Notes under the pieces: model-generated
What the model was told of the DNA's origin: nothing
Database searches by the model: none
What the model saw: the letters and a program-made list of their open reading frames with translations, nothing else
Assembly (NCBI RefSeq): GCF_014673495.1
Contig: NZ_CP051006.1
Span: forward strand, 62,001 to 126,000
DNA: 64,000 nt
Reading direction: 5' to 3'
From: Streptomyces griseofuscus
Lineage (GTDB): Bacteria > Actinomycetota > Actinomycetes > Streptomycetales > Streptomycetaceae
Position numbers and translations under genes: made by a program
In this document: positions 16,432 through 24,172 of the stretch, in pieces
How positions within the stretch are numbered: the stretch's first letter is position 1
Layout: each line of letters begins with the position of its first letter

Positions 16432-16736
16432 GGCATGGCTCCTGCGGCCCGGAGCCGGCGTAGCCCCAGATCGGCCACCCGCTGCATCTGCTCCGCCTGC
16501 TCGGCCAGCGTGCGCTGGCCGAGACCGGTGATCCGGTAGGGGCGGCGACGCCCTTGCGCGGGCAGCGCCTCGATCAGCCCGTCGGCTTCCAACCGGGCCA
16601 GCACCCCGTACAGGGTGCCGGGGCCGAGGACAACACCGACCGAGTTCGCGATGTCCTGGGTGATCGCGTAACCGTGCCTGGGTTCGTCGGCCAGGCTCGC
16701 CAACACGAGTACGGCCGGATCGGTCTCGGACGCCAT
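16428..16736 (-). CDS. PadR-family transcriptional regulator
   Basis: A 102-residue winged-helix protein from ATG 16736. LVLASLADEPRHGYAITQDI and GPGTLYGVLARLEADGLIEA are the signature PadR segments, with a short C-terminal dimerisation helix (QRTLAEQAEQMQRVADLG), typical of the small PadR-s2 subgroup. PadR proteins repress their own operons and are relieved by small ligands. It is the first gene of the operon with the membrane protein and the hydrolase. Confidence 0.93.
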   Translation of the reverse strand: MASETDPAVLVLASLADEPRHGYAITQDIANSVGVVLGPGTLYGVLARLEADGLIEALPAQGRRRPYRITGLGQRTLAEQAEQMQRVADLGLRRLRAAGAMP

Positions 16737-16765
16737 GATTCCCTCTCCGTCGACCTACGCGGGAG

Positions 16766-16793
16766 GATATAACGTGCCACGATCTATCGCCAA
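16766..16793 (-). promoter_or_regulatory. Putative promoter of the PadR operon
   Basis: On the minus strand TTGGCG (16793-16788) is followed after 16 bases by TATATC (16771-16766), about 30 bases before ATG 16736. This is a good sigma-70-type pair for such GC-rich DNA. PadR autoregulation would act here, though I see no perfect operator dyad. Confidence 0.4.
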
Positions 16794-16979
16794 GCATGGT
16801 AAGCGAGAGGTCGCGGGCTTCTGGAGCGAGTCCCACGCTGTGGTGTTGAGCAATTCTCGTGATACTGGCGGGCTCGCGTATTCAAGTGTCGTGAGTTCGG
16901 GGTGAGTGCAAGCGGGGTTGGTCACTGTCGGTGCCCACCGGGAGCTGTTCCCGGCGGGCTGTCGTTGCTGGACTCGCGA

Positions 16980-17756
16980 CTACGACTCGGCTACGGCGAT
17001 GTAGAACGTCACCGCCGCGAGGAAGGGTCCGGTGGAGAGGTGCCCCAGCCAGCGTCCTGCCGCTTCCTCCGTGAGATATCCGGCGGCCATAGCGCGTTGC
17101 GTCGTCCGCTCCAGTCCAAGGATCTTGTCGGCTGCCTGGGCATCTCGGAATACGGGGGTGATCGGGATGACCGAGGGCACCGTGAATCCGGCCTCTGTTG
17201 CCAGTCGGGGGAGCTGCCTGCCGATGCGGGAGTTGCGGACGACCTTGTCCGTGACGTACTGGGTGTAGGCGCGCGAAAGGTCGCTGTCCGGATGGTCGAC
17301 GGTCAGGGTGTCCCAGTCCGGCTCACCCATGACGAGCCGTCCGCCGGGTCGTAGGACGCGGTGAATTTCCCGGAGCGCTCGGGCAGGGTCGGCGACGTGT
17401 TGCAGTACCCGGTCTGTGCGGGCACGGTCGGCGGTGTGGTTGGGCAGCGGCAGGTCGTGGATGTCGCCGAGTTGCACTGTGACAGTGTGCTGGTCGGCGG
17501 TGCGTTCCCTGGCGGCGTCGACCGTGGCCTTGTCGTGGTCGACACCGATCACCGTGCCTGTCGCGGTGACAGCTTGGGCGAGCGAGGTGAGATCGGTGCC
17601 GGGGCCGCAGCCCAGGTCGAGCGCCGTTTGGCCTGGACGGATGTCGAGTTCGTCGAGCATGCGCCCTTTGTAGGAGCGGCCGAGGTCGGTCGCGGCAATC
17701 CGGTCGAGGTAGGCGATCGGGTCGGAGGCGGCGGTCTCGAACGCTGTTGAGGTCAT
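16980..17756 (-). CDS. SAM-dependent methyltransferase, UbiE/class I type
   Basis: A 258-residue cytoplasmic enzyme starting at ATG 17756. Motif I LDLGCGPGTDL binds SAM; motif II ends in GVDHDKATVDAA (acidic residue for the ribose); LGDIHDLPLP supplies the adenine contact; the post-motif segment is LREIHRVLRPGGRLVMGEPD. The C-terminal half (SRIGRQLPRLATEAGFTVPS) resembles small-molecule C- or O-methyltransferases of secondary metabolism. The substrate is unknown and no biosynthetic neighbours are present. Next to it on the same strand lies a Tn3-family scrap. Confidence 0.9.
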   Translation of the reverse strand: MTSTAFETAASDPIAYLDRIAATDLGRSYKGRMLDELDIRPGQTALDLGCGPGTDLTSLAQAVTATGTVIGVDHDKATVDAARERTADQHTVTVQLGDIHDLPLPNHTADRARTDRVLQHVADPARALREIHRVLRPGGRLVMGEPDWDTLTVDHPDSDLSRAYTQYVTDKVVRNSRIGRQLPRLATEAGFTVPSVIPITPVFRDAQAADKILGLERTTQRAMAAGYLTEEAAGRWLGHLSTGPFLAAVTFYIAVAES

Positions 17757-17789
17757 GCGAATCAGTCAACCAACTCCGGCAAGCTGACG

Positions 17790-18027
17790 GTGTCCTGGCG
17801 GTGAGTTTGCGGTACCAACCGCTGTGAGTGCCCCGTGGGTTCAGCTCCACTCCGCACAGCTCGACCGCCAGCCACTCGGCGAGCTGGGCCTGGTCCTCCT
17901 CGGTGCACTCACGGAAACCGAACGCGCCCCGGATCTCCATCCGGTGCCGCTTGATCGCCCGCCCCGACCAGTCGTACGCGGCCCACTCCTCCGCGGACAC
18001 CCTTACCTGCTGGGCGACGTAGGACAC
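17790..18027 (-). pseudogene. Fragment of a Tn3-type transposase (DUF4158 region)
   Basis: Read from 18027: SYVAQQVRVSAEEWAAYDWS, GRAIKRHRMEIRGAFGFREC and EEDQAQLAEWLAVELCGVEL match the DUF4158 segment near the N-terminus of Streptomyces Tn3-like transposases. There the pattern is FVARQVxV...YxWxGRxxxxHRxxIRxxxGFREC. Only about 65 residues remain of about 1000, so this is a relic. Its presence between methyltransferase and acetyltransferase genes marks an old recombination joint. Confidence 0.65.
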
Positions 18028-18057
18028 CGCGGCTTGAACAACCTTACCGAGTGGATC

Positions 18058-18624
18058 TCAGGCATCTCTGCGCCGTATGTGCAGATGACCCTCGTGGGGA
18101 AAGGAGGGCGGCGCTGCGGACAGGACTGTGTCGAGGCCGTACCGGCTCTTGTGTGCCACGCGGCATGAGGCCGCGTTGTCCACCTGATGCAGGAGTTCCA
18201 GATGCTCCAGCGCGTCGGCCCCCAGGACGTCGAAGGCCCAGCCGGTGAGAGCCTCCAAAGCGCGCGGCGCCACACCCCGTCCGCGGGCATGCGCCGCGGT
18301 CCAGTAGCCCACCTCGGCCGACGGTTTGCCAGAGGCTACCTCCTTGAGGACCGCATGGCCCACCAACTGCCCGCGGGGCGAATCGGGTCGCGCTTCAAAA
18401 ACCGCGAACCCGAACCGGTCCTGCGCTGCCCAGCCTCGCTCCTGGCCCCGCACCCACCGCATCGCATCGCCCTCGTTCTCTACGAGCGAGCTGGTCCAGT
18501 GGCGCAGCGCGGGGTCCCGGAACACGTCGACGAGGGCAGCAACGTCCTCCATGCACCAGGGACGAAGGACGAGGGCGGGAGCGGACGACGTCGCGCCCGC
18601 ATGCAGGATGACGATGTCGTTCAC
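18058..18624 (-). CDS. GNAT acetyltransferase, RimJ/RimL-like
   Basis: A 188-residue protein from ATG 18624. LVLRPWCMEDVAALVDVFRD is the beta1-alpha1 start typical of RimJ-like enzymes, and VGYWTAAHARGRGVAPRALE contains the acetyl-CoA pyrophosphate loop (R/Q-x-x-G-x-G/A as ARGRGVA). LLHQVDNAASCRVAHKSRYG is the conserved segment that places the acceptor. Such enzymes acetylate N-termini of proteins or small amines; the substrate cannot be told. It ends 30 bases from the Tn3 scrap and is probably independently transcribed. Confidence 0.88.
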   Translation of the reverse strand: MNDIVILHAGATSSAPALVLRPWCMEDVAALVDVFRDPALRHWTSSLVENEGDAMRWVRGQERGWAAQDRFGFAVFEARPDSPRGQLVGHAVLKEVASGKPSAEVGYWTAAHARGRGVAPRALEALTGWAFDVLGADALEHLELLHQVDNAASCRVAHKSRYGLDTVLSAAPPSFPHEGHLHIRRRDA

Positions 18625-18676
18625 CTGCCGATCGTATGCGGCAGTGCTCCACCCCCACGCCGACGATCCCGGCCCA

Positions 18677-19615
18677 TTACCGTTCCATTCGCACGCGCAC
18701 GGCCTCGATGGACCAGTTGAACGCCGGCACGAGGCTCTCCGGAGCGGGCCAGCCGTTGATCACTGCGAGCAGCTGGAGGTGTCGATCCCGGCGTGGGTCG
18801 CTCACACTCTCCAGCCGGGCCAGCAGCAGGCGGCGCAGCTCGGCGTCGTCGGGGCGGCCAAGGACGTGTGCATAGTGAGCCGCAAGCGCCGCAACGATCG
18901 GATCGGCTTGGTGCGAAGCCGGGGCGATGCCCGCCGCCAGGGCGGGGCCGACCCGGTCACGGACGACCGCACCGAGGTCGCGGCGCGGGCCCGTGGTGTC
19001 GCCTTGTGCCTGTTCGGCCGCGTGGTCCTCGGCCATCCGCCGCACGCCGACGCGGAAATCTGGGTCTGCGGCCAGTTCGGCCCACTCCACCCATGCCCGG
19101 ACCTGCTCCGCCTCGGGGCTGTCGGGTATCTCGGGAGTCATCGAGCGCCTGATCCCCGCCAACGCGGAGTCGGTGTCGAGACTGCCGAAGGCGGCATCAA
19201 GGAAGTCCCCAATCAGACGTCGGCGTTCGTCCTCGGAGAGCTGGGCCAGCTTGTGCATGAGATCCGTCTCTTCAGCAGTGAGCCCGCGCTCCGCCACCGC
19301 CGTCAGCACCGCATGCCGCAGGCGCAGGACGCGGATCTGCACGGCCAGGGCTTCGGCGTGCGTTGCGGCGACATCGGGAAGCGACAGTTCCCGATCCACG
19401 ACCCTGCGGATCGTGGGCAGGTCAACCCCCAGGTTCCGCAGGGTCCGCACAAGGTCCAAGCGCGCGACGGCGTCGATGTCGTAGAGGCGGTAGCCAGCCG
19501 GGCTGCGGTCCGTCGGCGCCACGATCCCGCGATCGGAGTAGAACCGAATGGTCTTGACCGTCAGGCCGGTCCGCCGGGCCAGTTCGCCGATCGAGTAAAG
19601 CGTGTCGCCGTCCAT
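18677..19615 (-). CDS. MerR-family transcriptional regulator
   Basis: A 312-residue protein from ATG 19615. The N-terminal winged helix is textbook MerR: YSIGELARRTGLTVKTIRFY, SDRGIVAPTDRSPAGYRLYD, then the dimerisation helix starting LDLVRTLRNLGVDLPTIRRV. The C-terminal 200 residues are helical with no metal-binding cysteine cluster, so this is probably a drug- or small-molecule-sensing MerR. Typical members twist promoters with long spacers. A dyad directly upstream of its start suggests autoregulation. No obvious target gene is adjacent except the divergent IS-rich region. Confidence 0.92.
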   Translation of the reverse strand: MDGDTLYSIGELARRTGLTVKTIRFYSDRGIVAPTDRSPAGYRLYDIDAVARLDLVRTLRNLGVDLPTIRRVVDRELSLPDVAATHAEALAVQIRVLRLRHAVLTAVAERGLTAEETDLMHKLAQLSEDERRRLIGDFLDAAFGSLDTDSALAGIRRSMTPEIPDSPEAEQVRAWVEWAELAADPDFRVGVRRMAEDHAAEQAQGDTTGPRRDLGAVVRDRVGPALAAGIAPASHQADPIVAALAAHYAHVLGRPDDAELRRLLLARLESVSDPRRDRHLQLLAVINGWPAPESLVPAFNWSIEAVRVRMER

Positions 19616-19629
19616 GCCCCCACCTTGAC

Positions 19630-19648
19630 GTTTCCCCCTACAGGAGAC
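19630..19648. promoter_or_regulatory. Putative MerR operator
   Basis: GTTTCC and GGAGAC form an inverted pair separated by 7 bases, 15 bases upstream of the MerR start. Size and position fit a MerR-type operator within the gene's own promoter. Confidence 0.4.
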
Positions 19649-20003
19649 TCAAGCCCATCCACCTGCCGATCGCTCCACAAGTTCTGACAATGCCTCTGTG
19701 GTGTTGGGGTAAAACCGAAGCGGACTCGATCGTTCTGGATGCCAAGGGGCTGCGTACTTTCTCACCACGAACCTGACTGGGATGCGGCCGGAATGGCGTG
19801 AGATGGACCGCGCGAGCGGGCGAGACGCCCAGGATCGGCAACCCGAGGAAACCGTTCAGTCAGCCAGTGCGAATCCGGCTTCGGGGATCAATCAGGACGT
19901 GGTTACCGGTAGTTCGTTAAATCCGGTGGTGGTGCGGGTTGACGACAGGCCGGGTTGGTCGTAGGCCGGTGGTAGGAGTCAACTGCCTTGCTGGGGGCTG
20001 AAG
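19649..20003. other. Intergenic region before the IS701 fragment
   Basis: There is no gene with a convincing start. The last 90 bases (from about 19915, GTTAAATCCGGTGGTGG) could be the outer end of the IS701-type element whose N-terminal half follows, but its partner end is not found. Confidence 0.3.
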
Positions 20004-20398
20004 ATGACCTCTCGTCGTCCGTGTCCGCCTGCGCCGGGGCCGTTGGAGGACTACGCGGCCCGGTTCGACAACCTCTTCTTCAGCCTGGCCCAGCGGCGAG
20101 GGTTTCGCGAGTACCTGACCGGGCTGCTGGCGCCGCGGGAGCGGAACAAGACGATCACCTGCCTGGCAGGGGCAGAACCGGTGGCCGGTGCAGGGACGCC
20201 GGGGGGGGGCAGCGGCTGCAGTTCTTCCTGTCCGAGTCGCCCTGGGAGGCCGAGCTGATCAGCGACCGGCGGCTTGAGCTGCTACGCGAGCAGCCGGCCA
20301 CCGCCCCGCACGACGACGGGGTCATCGTGATCGACGACTCCGGGGACCGCAGGACGGCACGGCGACCGCGCACGTGGGCCGGCAGTGGCTGAGCCGTT
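20004..20398 (+). pseudogene. IS701-type transposase, N-terminal fragment
   Basis: From ATG 20004 the frame reads PLEDYAARFDNLFFSLAQRR, GFREYLTGLLAPRERNKTIT and CLAGAEPVAGAGTPG. The frame shifts in a run of eight G around 20206, and RLQFFLSESPWEAELISDRR then DDGVIVIDDSGDRR follow; the last contains the first catalytic Asp of the IS701/IS4-like DDE fold. At 20398 the sequence runs into the 851-bp IS5 element, so the rest of the transposase has been lost. It is inactive by frameshift and truncation. Confidence 0.75.
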
Positions 20399-20401
20399 TA
20401 C

Positions 20402-21252
20402 AAGTCATCTCATTTGGCGAGCCGGCGGTAGCAGATGAGGGTGCAGGCGAGGCTCGTGAAGGCGAGGAAGTGCTCGGCTTTGCGCTCGTAGCGACGGTGG
20501 AGGCGACGACATCCAGCAAGCCATGCCATGGTGCGTTCGATGGTCCACCGGTGCCGGCCGAGCCGCTGTGAGGTATCGACTCCTTTTCGGGCTATGCGGT
20601 GCCGGATGCCCGGCTGGGATAACCATCGCCGCAGATGGGAGTAGTCGTATCCCTTGTCGGCGTGCAGTTTCTCGGGCTTGCGCCGTCGGGGGCCTCGCCG
20701 GGATCGGATCGGCGGTATGCCCTTCACGAGCGGGATCAGGGCCTGGCTGTCGTGGACGTTGGCACCGGAGATGCCGACAGACAGGGGCAGACCGGTCCAC
20801 TCGGCGATCAGGTGGATCTTTGAGCCGCACTTGCCCCGGTCGACAGGATTCGGACCTTTCAGGTCCCCCTTTTCAGGGCCCGCATGTTCACCGAGTCGAT
20901 CGCGCAGCGGGACCAGTCCAAGTCGCCGCGTGCGCCGAGTTCGTCGAGGACCAGGCGGTGCAGCTTGGCCCACACGCGGGCCTTCGCCCACTCCGTGAAG
21001 CGTCGGTGGGCTGTCGCGCCGGACGGCCCGAACGAGGCGGCCGGAAACTGCTGCCACGTGCAGCCTGACGTCGCCACGAACACGGTCGCGGCCAGTACTT
21101 CGCGGTCGCCGTGCCGACGCCGGCCACCACCCTGAGGTCGCGACGGTGCCTCCGGCACCACCCGCTGGAACAGCTCCCACAACTCGTCCGGCACCAGCCG
21201 CTCAACGATCCTCGACACGACCAGCAGCTTACTCAGCCAAATGAGATGACTT
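20402..21252. mobile_element. IS5-family insertion sequence, 851 bp
   Basis: Perfect 17-bp terminal inverted repeats, AAGTCATCTCATTTGGC at the left and its complement at the right, enclose a minus-strand transposase in two overlapping frames. It is inserted into or next to the IS701 fragment. No target duplication is evident because the right side abuts another IS5 element two bases further on. It looks complete. Confidence 0.85.
20410..21218 (-). CDS. IS5-family transposase, two frames (probable -1 frameshifting)
   Basis: Frame A, from ATG 21218, reads MSRIVERLVPDELWELFQRV ... DLDWSRCAIDSVNMRALKRG and ends at 20859; it carries the first Asp of the DDE triad (AIDSVNMRA). Frame B continues with GDLKGPNPVDRGKCGSKIHL, the second Asp in KLHADKGYDYSHLRRW, and RHRWTIERTMAWLAGCRRLH with the catalytic Glu, ending at 20410. 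The frames join at CTGAAAAGGGGG, an A4G5 run where a -1 slip gives a continuous protein of about 268 residues. IS5/IS427-type elements commonly express their transposase this way, so I treat it as probably functional. Confidence 0.82.
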
Positions 21253-21254
21253 CT

Positions 21255-22125
21255 TAAGACCGTGTCCTATGTGGTGAGGCGTCGTTGACCTCGGTATGGG
21301 GCGGGGTACGTGGAGTTGGATTGTTCCGGGCGGGCTGTGGGAGATCGCGAGGCCGCTGATCCCGCCGTCAAGGAGGCGGCCGCAGGGCGGCGGAACGCAA
21401 GACACCCCTGATGAGACGCTGTTCGCGGCTATCGTCTATGTCCTGGTCAGCGGCTGTGCCTGGCGCCAACTGCCGCCCTGCTTGGGCATATCGAAGTCGA
21501 CCGCCCACCGCCGGTTCCTGATCTGGTCGAGAGCCGGCGTCTGGGGGCGGCTGCACGAGGCGGTGCTGCACCGGCTCGACGACGCCGGCCTCATCGACGT
21601 CACCCGCGTCGTCCTGGACACCGCCCACGTCAGGGCTAAAGGGGGGGCGAACACACAGGTCCGAGCCCCGTGGACCGGGGCAAGCCGGGCTCCAAGATGC
21701 ACATCCTGTCGGACGCGAACGGCCTGCCCCTCCTCGTCGGCGTCTCCGCCGGCAACACCCACGACAGCGAAGGACTGAAGCCGATGGTGGAAGGTCACCA
21801 AACGAGACACGACCCTCACCGCGGCCGGTACTTCAAGCCCCAGCGCCTCCACGCGGATAAAGCCTATGACCGCGCTGATCTGCGTAGATGGCTGCGCGGT
21901 AAACGCATCGGAGTGCGCATCGCCCGCAAGGGCATCGAGTCCAGCGAGCGATTAGGGCGACGTCGCTGGGTCATCGAGCGCACCATGTCGTGGCTGTCCG
22001 GCTACCGCCGACTCAGCCCCCGCTACGAACGCGATCCCCGCAACTACCTCGCCTTTCTGGGCCTCGCCGCCACCCTAGGCTGCTACAAGCGACTGATCCG
22101 CCTCACCACATAGGACACGGTCTTA
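21255..22125. mobile_element. Second IS5-family insertion sequence, about 870 bp
   Basis: Terminal inverted repeats start TAAGACCGTGTCCTATGTGG and are matched exactly at the right end, about 26 bp in all. TTA occurs at the left edge and at the right edge, compatible with the short TA-containing target of this group. It lies two bases from the first IS5 element. A 13-bp copy of its end, TAGGACACGGTCT, reappears at 26376-26388. Confidence 0.85.
21296..22113 (+). CDS. IS5-family transposase, two frames
   Basis: The first frame, from ATG 21296, reads LWEIARPLIPPSRRRPQGGG, AAIVYVLVSGCAWRQLPPCL and VTRVVLDTAHVRAKGG (first DDE Asp). The second frame gives VDRGKPGSKMHILSDANGLP, RLHADKAYDRADLRRWLRGK (second Asp) and RRWVIERTMSWLSGYRRLSP (Glu) to the stop at 22113. 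They join at GCTAAAGGGGGGG near 21645, an A3G7 run. Either ribosomal frameshifting or a one-base loss explains the break; slippery A/G runs at this exact place are common in the family. Total length is about 270 residues. Confidence 0.82.
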
Positions 22126-22160
22126 GTACTGCAACGGTGCTTGTTGTGATGGGTGGTCGG

Positions 22161-22325
22161 TCAGGGGCTGTGTCCGCGTCGCTTGTAGTGGCTGGTGCGG
22201 GCCTGGTGTTGTCGCCGCCGGCGCCAGGTCGACCAGTGCGGGATGTGTTCGACGGTCATGGGCTGGCGGCGGGTAAGGCGGGTGATCAGCCGTCGTATCT
22301 CGGCGAGGCTGAGGTGGATGAGCTA
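22161..22325 (-). pseudogene. IS701-type transposase, C-terminal fragment
   Basis: Read right to left: LSLAEIRRLITRLTRRQPMT then VEHIPHWSTWRRRRQHQART and SHYKRRGHSP before TGA. This is the conserved tail of IS701-type transposases (LAEIRRL ... W..WRR.HQ..A...HY.RRG). About 55 residues remain. It is oriented opposite to the N-terminal fragment at 20004, so the two need not come from the same element. Its left side joins the truncated zinc-ribbon gene copy at 22325. Confidence 0.65.
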
Positions 22326-22440
22326 CCGCCCCACAGCCCGGCTTGGAGCAGTGCGCAGACGATACGGGAGGCCCGGACACCGGGTTCTCGGGCGGAAGGT
22401 AGACGGCCCCGCATCCGACGCACAGGAAGATCGGTCGCAT
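22325..22440 (-). pseudogene. Truncated copy of the zinc-ribbon miniprotein gene
   Basis: From ATG 22440 it reads MRPIFLCVGCGAVYLPPENP then VSGPPVSSAHCSKPGCGAV, identical to the intact gene at 33428-33715. It then leaves the homology and runs on in the IS701 fragment. The four-cysteine ribbon is still encoded and the GGAGGAGA ribosome site is kept, so a chimeric peptide might be made, but the C-terminal two thirds are missing. Confidence 0.7.
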
Positions 22441-22501
22441 GGTGCTCTCCTCCGTCAGCCCTGGCCACTGCCATGACAAACTCCACAGGACCCGGTCCAC
22501 G
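22325..22501. repeat. 177-bp duplication, copy A
   Basis: The sequence is identical, except for one base (ACAAACTCC versus ACAAGCTCC), to 33600-33776 in the same orientation 11.3 kb away. It carries the start of a zinc-ribbon miniprotein gene (ATG 22440, minus strand, cut off at 22325 after about 39 codons) and the 3' end of the upstream CxxCxGxG gene. Both genes are whole at the second copy, so this one is the derived, broken copy. Confidence 0.9.
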
Positions 22502-22732
22502 GCCAGCTCAACCGGACGGCGTGTCTGGGGACCACACGACGAACCACTGCTCGGCGCCGTTCTTCTCGAACCACTCCTTCTCGGTGAAGCCCACTTCGCC
22601 GCTGGACCCATGCTGCAGGCAGCAACTGCTCCCGTGACGTGGCGCAGTTGTTCCGTCGCTGAGAACGACACCGCCAGCGAGGCTGGCACCACGTCGGCAC
22701 GCGGTGCCCGGAATCAGTGCATGAACTCGCTT
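22502..22732. other. Probable gene fragment, minus strand
   Basis: One minus-strand frame reads GSSGEVGFTEKEWFEKNGAE then QWFVVWSPDTPSG and a stop at about 22508. It looks like real protein but has no start codon with a ribosome site, so it is listed as a fragment of unknown origin. The rest of the interval shows nothing. Confidence 0.3.
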
Positions 22733-23983
22733 TCACTTTGCGTCATGCCTTCGCACGGACGGGAGCGCCAGTACCACCGTGACTGCGGTCAGCTGCCACA
22801 GCACACCGAGCCCCAGGAGCCGGTCTGCTCCCACGAGGCCCGACACCGGCCCGGCCAGTGCCAGTCCGAGCGGTCCCAGAGCGAAAGCGCCCAGGCTGTC
22901 GAAGGCGCTGATGCGTCCGCGGATCTCGGCGGGGATCTCACGCTGGATGACCGTCGTCACGAGGGTATTGCACACCGCTGCGCCGCCCCCCGCGAAAAGT
23001 GCAGCGACCCCCACCCAGGCCAGGGGCACCCGCGCGGCCAGCGCGGCCGCCGGAATGGCCCAGCCGACGGATGCGACCATGGACCAGGCGAGTGCCCGCC
23101 TGGGGTTCCTGCCGAGCAGGAACAGGCCGCCGACGATAGAGCCGATGCCGTACAAGGCCAATACCAGCCCCCAGGCCCTCGCGCCGCCGAGCCGCTGCTG
23201 GGCGAGAGCCGGTCCCAGTACCAGGAACGGAGCCCAGAGGAGGAAGTTGAACAGGCTGATGTGGAGGGTCGTGACCCACAACCAGGTGCGGGAGGTGAAC
23301 TCCTTCCAGCCGCGCCCCAGTTCGGTGAACAGCCCGCGGCGGAGCGCGGCCGCCTGCGACAGGGGCAGTCCGGCCAGGGCCACGACGCTCACGCCGTAGC
23401 TGACCGCGTCGACAGCCACCACTGAGCCTGCATCAGAAACCACGATGAGCAGACCGGCCAGACCTGGCCCCGCGACCGAGGCCACAGCCTGGGCGATCTG
23501 CAGCACCGCGTTGGCGTCCCCAAGGTCGTCTGCAGGAACAAGGCCAGGCACCAGAGCTGTCAGGCCCGGGCTGAACCCTCCCTCACCGATTCCGAGGACC
23601 ACCGCCAGGGCGACCACTTCCCAGATTCTCGCGCTGTGGGTGAGCAGCAGCACGGCGAGCACGCCCTGGGAGGCGAACCGGAGCAGATCCGCTGTCAGCA
23701 TGACCGCACGGGCCCCGAGCCGATCGGTGAACACTCCGCCGAGCAGCAGCACGGCCAGCACCGCGAGAATCCGAGCCGCCATCACCACGCCGACAGCGTC
23801 GACCCCTCCGCCAGGGAGCTGCAGTACAGCGAAGGTCGTAGCGATCGTGTTCATCCCGGAGCCGAGCAGCGACGTGCTCTGGCCGACGAGGAAACGGCGG
23901 AACCGAGGGTGCCGCAGCGTGCGCAGACGGTGAGCAGCCGTCCGGGGCCTGGATGCAGCGGGAGGGCGAGTGCGAAGCGTCAT
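22733..23983 (-). CDS. MFS transporter, EntS-like exporter
   Basis: A 416-residue, 12-helix major-facilitator protein. ATG 23983 is chosen because GGAGGAAGAG lies 9 bases upstream; an upstream in-frame ATG at 24058 is ignored. Key segments: FRRFLVGQSTSLLGSGM in helix 1, GGVFTDRLGARAVMLTADLL (motif A, loop 2-3), VLGIGEGGFSPGLTALVPGL (helix 4-5 region), EIRGRISAFDSLGAFALGPL in the second half. These match the EntS/MefA-type branch that exports siderophores or macrolides. It is divergent from the recombinase remnant, with a palindromic site between them that probably controls it. Confidence 0.9.
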   Translation of the reverse strand: MTLRTRPPAASRPRTAAHRLRTLRHPRFRRFLVGQSTSLLGSGMNTIATTFAVLQLPGGGVDAVGVVMAARILAVLAVLLLGGVFTDRLGARAVMLTADLLRFASQGVLAVLLLTHSARIWEVVALAVVLGIGEGGFSPGLTALVPGLVPADDLGDANAVLQIAQAVASVAGPGLAGLLIVVSDAGSVVAVDAVSYGVSVVALAGLPLSQAAALRRGLFTELGRGWKEFTSRTWLWVTTLHISLFNFLLWAPFLVLGPALAQQRLGGARAWGLVLALYGIGSIVGGLFLLGRNPRRALAWSMVASVGWAIPAAALAARVPLAWVGVAALFAGGGAAVCNTLVTTVIQREIPAEIRGRISAFDSLGAFALGPLGLALAGPVSGLVGADRLLGLGVLWQLTAVTVVLALPSVRRHDAK

Positions 23984-24080
23984 GGGTCCGCACTCTTCCT
24001 CCACCAACCTTTTCCCGGCAAGCGATTCCAGGAAGAAAGCTGATTCTTTCACGAGCAATTTTACATCGGCATGAATTGCC

Positions 24081-24170
24081 GCAGTAAATGGCCCGCATTT
24101 ACTGCAACATGCCTGGTGATAGGCTCAGTTACGGAAGAGCAAGGCAGTCCTCACGAAGCTCATTTACTGC
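24081..24170. promoter_or_regulatory. Palindromic operator plus third half-site
   Basis: GCAGTAAATG (24081-24090), then GCCCG, then CATTTACTGC (24096-24105) form a perfect 10-bp-arm dyad. CATTTACTGC occurs again at 24161-24170, just before the recombinase start. The A/T-rich half-sites stand out in GC-rich surroundings. They lie about 100 bases upstream of the MFS gene, so a regulator encoded elsewhere probably binds here, or they are recombinase arm sites. Confidence 0.55.
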
Positions 24171-24172
24171 GG

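Noticed and set aside
16432..16836. N-terminal extension of the membrane-protein frame through the PadR gene
   Set aside because: It would overlap the whole PadR gene in another frame; GTG 16431 overlapping the PadR stop is the natural start.
23984..24058. Longer start for the MFS exporter
   Set aside because: The ribosome site GGAGGAAGAG fits ATG 23983, and MFS proteins of this branch begin close to that residue.
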